A stretch of 5,910 nt of DNA from an uncultured Streptomyces sp. GTDB taxonomy: Bacteria; Actinomycetota; Actinomycetes; Streptomycetales; Streptomycetaceae. A program made the translations under genes and the position numbers. The stretch lies in assembly GCA_946480485.1 (NCBI GenBank), contig CAMLJW010000342.1, forward strand, positions 1-5,910, read 5' to 3'. The notes beneath the pieces are model-generated. The model saw only the letters and a program-made list of their open reading frames with translations. It did no database searches and was not told the DNA's origin. Shown piece after piece: positions 1 through 4,662 of the stretch; position 1 is the first letter of the stretch, and every line of letters starts with the position of its first letter.

Positions 1-127
1 GGTCACAGGGGTCCTCGGAACGCCCCGCGCCCGGCGGAGCGCCGCCGGGCGCGGGGCCGGGGGTCGGCGTGTGACGCGCCGCCGACAGCGGCGCACAAGG
101 ATCGGTACTCTGCCTGGCCTCCACCAT
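1..127 (-). CDS. Start of an unidentified gene (5' partial, leaves the window on the left)
   Basis: On the minus strand an ATG at 127-125 follows a strong SD, AGGAGGG, at 138-132 with a 4-base spacer. The frame stays open to the left edge, giving 42 codons. The N-terminus reads MVEARQSTDPCAPLSAAR and then becomes rich in Pro, Gly and Ala, which suggests a flexible N-terminal extension before a domain outside the window. Third codon positions are mostly G or C, as expected for a real gene here. The gene diverges from the regulator at 429 and shares the intergenic region 128-428 with it. No function can be assigned from these residues. The frame also contains the 16-bp hairpin at 22-57, whose arms encode part of the Pro/Gly-rich stretch. 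Confidence 0.6.
   Translation of the reverse strand, partial: MVEARQSTDPCAPLSAARHTPTPGPAPGGAPPGAGRSEDPCD
22..57. repeat. Perfect 16-bp inverted repeat inside the start of the left gene
   Basis: Arms 22-37 and 42-57 are exact reverse complements (16 of 16, almost all G and C) around a 4-base loop AGCG. On sequence alone it resembles a Streptomyces terminator, but no T-run follows on either side and it lies inside the open frame that starts at 127 on the minus strand. It is therefore more likely coding sequence that can fold strongly in the mRNA about 70-105 bases after the start codon, where it could slow ribosomes or attenuate transcription. If the minus-strand gene is not real, a terminator for a gene to the left becomes the better reading. 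Confidence 0.7.
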
Positions 128-162
128 GGAACCCTCCTGAATCGAGCTCACCGCATGGTTAA

Positions 163-176
163 ACGCCCCAGGGCGT
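163..176. promoter_or_regulatory. Small palindrome, possible operator
   Basis: ACGCCC and GGGCGT are exact inverted repeats separated by CA. The flanks extend the symmetry imperfectly (GTTAA on the left, CAAC on the right). It lies about 36 bases upstream of the minus-strand start at 127, a position where a regulator, possibly the neighbouring XRE protein, could bind. There is no direct evidence of binding; the symmetry and position are the only support. Confidence 0.3.
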
Positions 177-353
177 CAACGGCTACGGCGGAACTCAACC
201 GCAAAGGTTGGCAGTTCATGGCAGATCGCGGATGAGATATCCGTTATGTAGCCAAACCCTGCGTGGCGGACTCGTCACTGCGGGTACGTTCTTGCCCGCC
301 GGAAGCCGGGCGGTACCCATGGAAACACACGGAAAAGGGCGGACACGCGGCCC

Positions 354-393
354 CCGGAACACGCGGGACACGATCAACCCGCCCTGGTTCCGG
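354..393 (+). promoter_or_regulatory. Nested stem-loop in the probable 5' leader of the XRE-TPR gene
   Basis: CCGGAAC at 354-360 pairs with GTTCCGG at 387-393 (7 bp). Inside it GCGGG at 363-367 pairs with CCCGC at 378-382 (5 bp) around a 10-base loop. The structure ends 18 bases before the purine-rich SD (412-421) of the gene starting at 429, so it would lie in the 5' untranslated leader if transcription starts upstream. It could be a protein-binding inverted repeat at the DNA level instead. It matches no riboswitch known to me. Confidence 0.35.
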
Positions 394-428
394 CACGGTT
401 CGACGGTTCGCGAGAGAGGGGCCCGGCC

Positions 429-1907
429 ATGCCGTCGTCAACGACGACCTCGTCGTCCCAGTCACCTCGCCCACAGCGGCCGAACCTCGCCTTCCGGCAG
501 CTGCGCGGGCAGCGCTCGCCCGGCGAGTTCGCTGCCGCGGTGCGGCGGGCCGCCCGGGAGATCGGGGAACGGGTCAGCTGCGACGCGCGCTATGTGGGGC
601 GGGTCGAGTCAGGGGAGATCCGCTGCCCGAACTACGCGTACGAGCGGGTGTTCCTGCACATGTTCCCCGGCCGGACGCTGACCGATCTCGGGTTCGCGCC
701 CCGCTCGTCGGTGCGCGGCCGGGGGGCGCGCTCGACCTACGAGCCGCCCCCTTCAAGCGCCACAAGCCCGAAGCGCGCACCATATGAGACGGACGGGGCA
801 CACGAGCCGTATCAGCCTTATGACACCTGTGAGACGTACGAGTACCACCGTCAGACGCACGATCAGACCCACGAGGAGAGCGACGTGCAGCGTCGCGCAT
901 TCATGACCGGCGGTACCGCCACCATGGCGGCCGCCTCCCTGGGCCCCCTGGGGCTCGCGTTCGGCGGGGCCGCCGCGGCCGCGGACCGTCCCGTGCACCG
1001 GGTCGGCGAGGCCGAAACGGGCGCCCTCGAAGAGGCCGTCCGGCAGATCCGGCTGCTCGACGACCGGCACGGCGCCGACGGGCTGTACCGAAGGGCGACG
1101 GCTCCGCTGCGAGCCGCGTACGCCCTGCTGGACGCAGGGGCGACACGGCGGGCGACTGCTGAGCGACTGCACGCGGGGGCGGGGGAACTGGCCATCTCCG
1201 TGGGGTGGTTGGCGCACGACTCGGCGCGCTTCGGCGAGGCGCGCTCGCACTACGCGGAGGCGCTCGCGACCGCCCGTATGGCCGGGGACCCGGCCCTGGA
1301 GGCGCATGCCTTCTGCAATACGTCCTTCCTGGCGCGCGACGCGGGCCGACCGCGCGAGGCGGTGCGGGCGGCACAGGCCGCGCAGTGCGCCGCGCGTTCG
1401 CTGGGCTCGACCCGGCTCCTGTCGCTGCTCTCGCTGCGCGAGGCGGGCGGCTGGGCAGGGCTCGCCGACCGCACCGGCTGCCGGCAGGCGCTCGCCCGCG
1501 CCCGGGCGCTGTTCGACCGCGGGCCCGCTGACGCCGATCCGGAGTGGATGAGCTTCTACGGAGCGGCCGAACTGGCAATCCTGGAGGCCCAGTGCTGGTC
1601 GACGCTCGGCGACTGGCCGCGCGCGGCCCACCACGCCCGACGGGCGACGCGGCTCCAGGATCCCCACTTCACGCGCAATATCGCGCTCTACACGACCGAA
1701 CTGGCCGACGATCTGGCCCGCGCCGGGCATCCCGACGAGGCCGCCGCAGCCGGCCGGCGCGTCCTGGACCTTCTGCACCAGGTGCAGTCGTCACGGGTCC
1801 AGACGATGCTCACCGGGACGGCACGTGTGCTGCTGCCGCATCGCCGTGCGTCAGGGGTGTCGGACTTCCTGGAGCGGCACGCGGCACTTCCGCGGCCGGT
1901 GGGGTAG
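429..1907 (+). CDS. XRE-family DNA-binding protein with twin-arginine-like segment and TPR-like C-terminal domain
   Basis: A 492-residue probable transcriptional regulator. The ATG at 429 follows the SD GAGAGAGGGG (412-421) with a 7-base spacer. Residues 1-18 are Ser/Pro-rich. Residues about 19-90 form a helix-turn-helix-type region; its CDARYVGRVESGEIRCPNYA stretch is the characteristic core of an actinomycete XRE-like subfamily. Residues about 91-152 are a polar linker dominated by Tyr, His, Thr and Glu. Residues 155-162 read RRAFMTGG and lead into a hydrophobic Ala/Gly-rich run to residue 185, which looks like a Tat signal placed in mid-protein. Residues about 195-485 are Ala/Leu/Arg-rich helices with repeated A-x-x-Y/A-x-x-A spacing, typical of TPR-like domains that sense a peptide or partner protein. 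There is no catalytic motif. Ligand and target genes are unknown. The gene is monocistronic here: divergent from the left gene and convergent with the phosphatase. Family assignment is good; function beyond regulation is inference. Confidence 0.85.
   Translation: MPSSTTTSSSQSPRPQRPNLAFRQLRGQRSPGEFAAAVRRAAREIGERVSCDARYVGRVESGEIRCPNYAYERVFLHMFPGRTLTDLGFAPRSSVRGRGARSTYEPPPSSATSPKRAPYETDGAHEPYQPYDTCETYEYHRQTHDQTHEESDVQRRAFMTGGTATMAAASLGPLGLAFGGAAAAADRPVHRVGEAETGALEEAVRQIRLLDDRHGADGLYRRATAPLRAAYALLDAGATRRATAERLHAGAGELAISVGWLAHDSARFGEARSHYAEALATARMAGDPALEAHAFCNTSFLARDAGRPREAVRAAQAAQCAARSLGSTRLLSLLSLREAGGWAGLADRTGCRQALARARALFDRGPADADPEWMSFYGAAELAILEAQCWSTLGDWPRAAHHARRATRLQDPHFTRNIALYTTELADDLARAGHPDEAAAAGRRVLDLLHQVQSSRVQTMLTGTARVLLPHRRASGVSDFLERHAALPRPVG
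885..1907 (+). other. Possible internal translation start giving a Tat-signal TPR isoform
   Basis: Within the XRE-TPR gene a GTG at 885-887 (Val153) is preceded by GAGGAGAG at 873-880, a good SD match with a 4-base gap after its end. Initiation here would give a product of 340 residues beginning MQRRAFMTGG, followed by a hydrophobic segment and an Ala-rich end (residues 163-185 of the full protein), i.e. the layout of a Tat signal peptide, and then the TPR-like domain without the DNA-binding domain. The SD-like bases also encode HEES in the linker, so they may be chance. This is a hypothesis, not a separate gene call. Confidence 0.25.
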
Positions 1908-1910
1908 GGA

Positions 1911-2017
1911 GCGCGGTTCACGTGGCGCGCGGCCGGGCCGCGGTTCGTGCGTGCCCGGTCGGGCCGCGGTTGACGTGGTACGCGTTCAGGCCGCGGGTCA
2001 CCTGGGACGCGTTCAGG
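1911..2017. repeat. Degenerate tandem array of four 26-28 bp units in the convergent spacer
   Basis: Units begin at about 1911, 1937, 1963 and 1991. GGGCCGCGGTT occurs at 1935-1945 and 1961-1971 (offset 26). ACGCGTTCAGGCCG occurs exactly at 1980-1993 and 2007-2020 (offset 27). GCGGTT(C/G)ACGTGG occurs at 1913-1925 and 1966-1978 (offset 53). The array fills the gap between the stop of the regulator (1907) and the stop of the phosphatase, whose TGA (2015-2013) falls inside the last unit. Stems can form within it: CGCGGC/GCCGCG around 1928-1942, and an 8-bp stem with one G-T pair at 1931-1938/1953-1960. It may therefore serve as a bidirectional terminator. Confidence 0.7.
1928..1960. terminator. 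Possible shared terminator between the convergent regulator and phosphatase genes
   Basis: Two mutually exclusive stems lie 20-55 bases after the regulator stop. CGCGGC (1928-1933) pairs with GCCGCG (1937-1942) around a 3-base loop; alternatively 1931-1938 pairs with 1953-1960 (8 bp, one G-T) around a 14-base loop. No T-run follows, which is common for Streptomyces terminators. The convergent layout makes termination here plausible in both directions, but the stems are modest for a GC-rich background. Confidence 0.35.
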
Positions 2018-2612
2018 CCGTGATCAGGTGCCCGCAGTCGTTCCAGGTCTCGATCGCGGGCTCTCCGTAGGCCCATCCCAGCACCGAGAGGGAGGACGGG
2101 TTGAGGCGGATCCGGGCCGCGAAGTGCATCTCCAGGCCGAGCCAACGGGCGCCTATGGAACGCAGGATGTGACCGTGCGCGAAGACGAGCACGTCGCGGT
2201 CGGCCGAGCGGGCCCACGCGACCACCTCGTCCGCGCGCGCGGAGACCTCGGCAGGGGTCTCGCCCTGGGGCACCCCGTCGCGCCAGATCAGCCAGCCGGG
2301 CCGGCGCGCCTGGATCTCGGCCGGGGTCATGCCCTCGTACGCGCCGTAGTCCCACTCCATGAGCGTGTCCCAGGTGGCCGCCCGGTCGCCGAACCCGGCG
2401 AGTTCGCAGGTCTCACGCGCGCGCGCCAGCGGACTCGTACGCACCTCGACGCCGGGGAGCCCGCCGAACGGCGCCCGGTCCAGGCGCTCACCGAGCAGCT
2501 TGGCGCCGCGCGTGCCCTCCTCCAGAAGAGGAACGTCGGTCCTGCCGGTGTGCCTGCCGGACAGCGACCATTGCGTCTGCCCGTGCCGGGCCAGCACGAT
2601 GCGCGGTGCCAT
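2013..2612 (-). CDS. Histidine phosphatase family protein (phosphoglycerate mutase-like)
   Basis: A 199-residue member of the histidine phosphatase superfamily, likely a cytosolic phosphomonoesterase acting through a phosphohistidine. The RHG signature is at residues 9-11 (ARHGQT, nucleophile His10). Arg58 in VRTSPL and the following RARETCEL fit the second phosphate-binding Arg. Glu86 in [11 protein letters not shown] fits the proton donor. His146 in FAHGH is the second catalytic His. All expected active-site residues are present, and the length is typical of the small phosphatase branch rather than of the roughly 250-residue glycolytic mutase. The start is supported by the SD GGAGG (2624-2620) seven bases before the ATG. 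It diverges from the PAP2 gene and converges on the regulator. Substrate is unknown; candidates include sugar phosphates and other small phosphate esters. Confidence 0.9.
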   Translation of the reverse strand: MAPRIVLARHGQTQWSLSGRHTGRTDVPLLEEGTRGAKLLGERLDRAPFGGLPGVEVRTSPLARARETCELAGFGDRAATWDTLMEWDYGAYEGMTPAEIQARRPGWLIWRDGVPQGETPAEVSARADEVVAWARSADRDVLVFAHGHILRSIGARWLGLEMHFAARIRLNPSSLSVLGWAYGEPAIETWNDCGHLITA

Positions 2613-2692
2613 GAGGGGGCCTCCGAGGGATCACGGGGCGGGAAGTCGCCGACCGACAGGGATCGCTCCATCATCGCTCACGCCTGCGCGGG

Positions 2693-2720
2693 GCAACCCG
2701 CCGGGCGATCTCTGCGTCTA
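2693..2720 (+). promoter_or_regulatory. Candidate SigE-type (ECF) promoter for the PAP2 gene
   Basis: GCAACC at 2693-2698 and CGTCTA at 2715-2720 are separated by 16 bases. As I recall, Streptomyces SigE promoters have an AAC-type -35 and a CGTC/TCT-type -10 at about this spacing. Transcription would start near 2727, leaving a leader of about 95 bases before the PAP2 ATG. SigE controls the cell-envelope stress response, which would suit a membrane lipid phosphatase. The match is by eye; such short motifs can occur by chance in GC-rich DNA. Confidence 0.4.
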
Positions 2721-2766
2721 TGACCACCGGGGGCGCCCCGATCAGGCGTTCGCGTACACCGTAGAT

Positions 2767-2800
2767 TGTCCCTGGGGCGTGGCCACCGGCCACAGGGACA
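2767..2800 (+). promoter_or_regulatory. Leader hairpin just upstream of the PAP2 ribosome binding site
   Basis: TGTCCCTG (2767-2774) pairs exactly with CAGGGACA (2793-2800), and inside it TGGCC (2780-2784) pairs with GGCCA (2788-2792) around ACC. GGGCG (2775-2779) bulges on the 5' side. The structure ends six bases before the SD at 2807-2814, so it could influence ribosome access, or it could be an operator for a dimeric protein. There is no T-run after it, so termination is less likely. It is the most regular non-coding structure in this intergenic region. Confidence 0.45.
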
Positions 2801-2821
2801 GAAAATGGGGAGGGCGATCGG

Positions 2822-3829
2822 ATGCGGCGGACCGATGTACCAGGCACCGAGGCGGTATCGCGCACCCGGCCCCGCTGGTGGACCGAGCTGACGCTGATCC
2901 TGCTGGTGTACGCCGCGTACTCGGCCGGCCGGCTCGTCGTGCGCGGGGACGTGGCGAGCGCCGTCGACCACGGCTTGGCGGTCCTGCGCGTGGAGAAGGC
3001 CTTCCACCTCGACGCCGAGCACCCGCTGAACCGTCTCTTCACCCGGGAACCCTGGATCGGCATACCCGCCGATTTCTGGTACGCGTCCCTGCACTACCTG
3101 GTCACGCCCGCGCTCCTGGTGTGGCTCTTCCGATCCCACGCCGTGCGCTACAGAGCCGCCCGCACCTGGCTGATGACCTCCACGTTCATCGGCCTGATCG
3201 GCTTCACACTACTGCCCACCTGCCCGCCCCGGCTGCTGTCCGCGCGCTACGGCTTCGTCGACACGATGGCCCAGTACAGCCACTACGGCTGGTGGGGCGG
3301 CCAGGCGAGCGCGCCGCGGGGTCTCGGCGGCATGACGAACCAGTATGCGGCGATGCCGAGCCTGCACGTCGGTTGGGCGCTGTGGTGCGGCGTGATGCTG
3401 TGGCGGTACGGCCGCACACGGCTCGCCAAGGTAGCGGCGGTCGCGTACCCGCTGATCACCACGATCGTGGTGATGGGCACCGCCAACCACTACTTCCTGG
3501 ACGCGCTCGCGGGCGCCGCTGTGATGGGCCTCGGGCTGCTGCTGACCCAGCCGGTACTGCGGCTCGCGGACACCCTGCGGGGGCGCCTCGGTGTCCCGCG
3601 CCTCGCACCGGTCACCGTCGGCTCGCCGGGCGCGGGTTCCTCAATGGTCAGTGGTGGATGCCAGACTTCCCCAGGTGAGCGAATACCCCGACAGCGCAAG
3701 GCCGACGCCACCCCCGGCGCCGAGCAGGGAGCCGGTTTCGAGGCAAGACCCGCCGGCGCGGAGGACGGCGCTCCGGGCAGGGGTCTGCCGAGCTCGAGCG
3801 AAGTCGAGAGCGTGGGGAAGGCTCGCTGA
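2822..3829 (+). CDS. PAP2_3 / AUR1-like membrane phosphatase
   Basis: A 335-residue integral membrane protein of the PAP2 superfamily. The ATG follows SD GGGGAGGG with a 7-base spacer. Hydrophobic segments lie at about residues 22-40, 84-103, 115-131, 180-195, 203-220 and 226-243. Motifs fit the AUR1/PAP2_3 branch: PTCPPRL at 132-138, MPSLHVGWAL at 178-187 (His182) and ANHYFLDALAG at 221-231 (His223, Asp227). These give the His-His-Asp set that performs phosphoryl transfer at the outer membrane face. Possible substrates are lipid phosphates, undecaprenyl pyrophosphate or a phospholipid headgroup; the sequence does not decide. After residue 250 the protein becomes polar, with SGGCQTSPGERIP at 277-289 and then a Gly/Ala/Glu-rich, probably disordered tail of about 45 residues. 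Third-position GC falls clearly in this tail, and it overlaps the next frame (3675-4079), so the true C-terminus could differ if a frameshift exists here. Confidence 0.85.
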   Translation: MRRTDVPGTEAVSRTRPRWWTELTLILLVYAAYSAGRLVVRGDVASAVDHGLAVLRVEKAFHLDAEHPLNRLFTREPWIGIPADFWYASLHYLVTPALLVWLFRSHAVRYRAARTWLMTSTFIGLIGFTLLPTCPPRLLSARYGFVDTMAQYSHYGWWGGQASAPRGLGGMTNQYAAMPSLHVGWALWCGVMLWRYGRTRLAKVAAVAYPLITTIVVMGTANHYFLDALAGAAVMGLGLLLTQPVLRLADTLRGRLGVPRLAPVTVGSPGAGSSMVSGGCQTSPGERIPRQRKADATPGAEQGAGFEARPAGAEDGAPGRGLPSSSEVESVGKAR

Positions 3830-4079
3830 GCTGCGCGGCCGGCGGTCCCGCCGCAGCCGCTCGACGCACGCGCCATGGCGGCGCTCGACGCGAACCCCGG
3901 GGGCCAGCGCCGCGCGGCCCGACACGGACCCGGCGTTCGACAAGCTGCTCGCTCCGGCCATCGAGCGCTACGACCGGGCGCATACGGCGTTCGCGGCCGC
4001 CGGGACCGGCATGGAGGCGGACCAGCGGCTCGGTGAACTGACCGCCGCGCGTTTACGCGTGGGTGGAGTCACTCCGTAG
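3675..4079 (+). CDS. Small hypothetical protein, reading frame probably disrupted
   Basis: An open frame of about 134 residues whose last 50 (TDPAFDKLLAPAIERYDRAH onwards) read like a genuine helical domain with high third-position GC. The start is uncertain: GTG 3675 has no good SD, and the frame is open back to 3591. It overlaps the PAP2 tail by 155 bases. Between about 3860 and 3901 the more coding-like reading is one frame over (LDARAMAALDANPG), rejoining the present frame at the GGGGG run 3899-3903; losing one G there gives a smooth ANPGASAARPDTDP. Two compensating indels, or sequence errors, would explain this. A TTA leucine codon lies at 4053-4055. I do not recognise the family. It may be a pseudogene, a hypervariable gene, or two coding fragments. 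Confidence 0.4.
   Translation: MSEYPDSARPTPPPAPSREPVSRQDPPARRTALRAGVCRARAKSRAWGRLAELRGRRSRRSRSTHAPWRRSTRTPGASAARPDTDPAFDKLLAPAIERYDRAHTAFAAAGTGMEADQRLGELTAARLRVGGVTP
4053..4055 (+). promoter_or_regulatory. TTA leucine codon (possible bldA dependence)
   Basis: In the frame ending at 4079 the codons read CGT TTA CGC. TTA is the rarest codon in Streptomyces and is read only by the bldA tRNA, which accumulates late in growth, so TTA genes are often developmentally controlled. I saw no TTA codon in the regulator gene, whose one TTA string near 818 is out of frame; the other genes were not scanned exhaustively. It lies eight codons before the stop, so its value depends on this frame being real. 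Confidence 0.4.
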
Positions 4080-4159
4080 ACCCCCCTTGCGCGGTCAAGG
4101 ACAATGGACGGTGGCCCACCCATAAGGACGGGTCGCACAGCGCACGAGGAGGAGAAGGC

Positions 4160-4531
4160 ATGGCGGAGCCCACGCCGCGTCGCAACGAGCCGCGGCTTCG
4201 CCCCGCGCCACTGCTCTTCGAGCCCGCGGAAGCCGCCGCCGATCCGGAGCATTTCTTCGACCTGGAGTCGATCGACGATCCCCGGGCGCTGCTGTCACGT
4301 GCCACGGAGCTGACGCACGCGTTCCGCGCGGCTGCCGACCGGGCCATGGAGTTCCAGGCGATCGCCGCCGCACAGCTCGCCGATCCCCGCCGGTTCGACC
4401 GGCTCACACCGGCCGCCATCGCCGAACGCGCGGAGTGGACCGAGGACTACGCGAAGCGGATGGTCGAGTACGGGCGGGAGCTGCTCCGCGGGGCGGACGG
4501 CAACGGGCACGGACTCGGCGACGCGACCTGA
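4160..4531 (+). CDS. Small helical hypothetical protein
   Basis: A 123-residue soluble protein with no recognised family. The start is firmly set by the SD GAGGAGGAG (4146-4154) five bases before the ATG. Residues 1-25 are Pro/Arg-rich. Residues 29-40 are acidic (HFFDLESIDDPR), and two amphipathic helices follow at about 42-73 (RALLSRATELTHAFRAAADR) and 84-111, the second with WTEDYAKRMVEYGRELL. The last 13 residues are Gly-rich. There is no signal peptide, membrane segment or metal-binding motif. The layout suits a small scaffold or protein-binding partner, but nothing shows its function. It follows the disrupted gene by 80 bases, so it may have its own promoter, though none is convincing. 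Confidence 0.75.
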   Translation: MAEPTPRRNEPRLRPAPLLFEPAEAAADPEHFFDLESIDDPRALLSRATELTHAFRAAADRAMEFQAIAAAQLADPRRFDRLTPAAIAERAEWTEDYAKRMVEYGRELLRGADGNGHGLGDAT

Positions 4532-4577
4532 GCCATGAGCCAGGTACCGAAAAGACCTTCTGCATATGCCGGACAGG

Positions 4578-4583
4578 TAAGGT
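4578..4583 (+). promoter_or_regulatory. Possible -10 element upstream of the Prim-Pol-like gene
   Basis: TAAGGT at 4578-4583 fits the vegetative TAnnnT pattern and is identical to the candidate -10 of the downstream tRNA at 5289-5294. No convincing -35 lies 17-18 bases upstream. AGGTACC occurs on both sides (4542-4548 and 4580-4586), 38 bases apart, which may be chance. A transcript from here would have a leader of about 73 bases before the ATG at 4663. Confidence 0.25.
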
Positions 4584-4662
4584 ACCCGACCTCGGCCTCT
4601 CGCGTCCCCTTTTCCGGCAACCCTCTGAGACCGAGCTCTCACCGTCGGTAGACGTATATGCC

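Larger units (their letters stand above)
128..428. promoter_or_regulatory. Divergent intergenic region between the left partial gene and the XRE-TPR regulator
   Basis: About 300 bases without a convincing gene. Base composition is less GC-rich around 160-250 than in the flanking genes, as expected for promoter DNA. Visible elements are a palindrome ACGCCC-CA-GGGCGT at 163-176, a weak plus-strand vegetative-like promoter (TTGGCA 208-213 and TGAGAT 233-238, with an over-long 19-base spacer), and a nested stem-loop at 354-393 listed separately. Two plus-strand open frames beginning in this region (from 208 and 263) overlap the regulator in other frames, lack SDs and look like GC-driven shadows. 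No promoter is strong enough to call with confidence. Confidence 0.45.
2613..2821. promoter_or_regulatory. Divergent promoter region between histidine phosphatase and PAP2 genes
   Basis: This 209-base region carries start signals for both neighbours. The minus side holds the phosphatase SD (2624-2620), with a weak TTGCCC/TGATGG pair upstream on that strand (-35 at 2697-2692). The plus side holds a SigE-like promoter at 2693-2720, a GGGGCGCCCC palindrome at 2730-2739, a leader hairpin at 2767-2800 and the PAP2 SD GGGGAGGG at 2807-2814. A lone TAGATT at 2762-2767 resembles a vegetative -10 but has no matching -35. Confidence 0.6.

Noticed and set aside
753..1778. Long minus-strand open frame (341 residues) opposite the XRE-TPR gene
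   Set aside because: It is a GC-driven shadow: Arg/Gly/Pro-rich, no SD and no recognisable domain, while the plus-strand frame has clear HTH and TPR-like content.
2028..2723. Plus-strand open frames opposite the histidine phosphatase (starting near 2028 and 2359)
   Set aside because: The minus strand has an intact RHG active site and a good SD; these frames are low-quality antisense shadows, and the second runs through the divergent promoter region and the PAP2 gene in the wrong frame.
2762..2767. TAGATT as a vegetative -10 for the PAP2 gene
   Set aside because: No sequence resembling a -35 box lies 16-19 bases upstream, and the hexamer runs into the leader hairpin.
4435..4662. N-terminal extension of the Prim-Pol-like frame back to the start at 4435
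   Set aside because: The extension overlaps the well-supported small gene 4160-4531 in another frame and reads as Arg/Gly-rich shadow sequence; ATG 4663 is a better start even without an SD.
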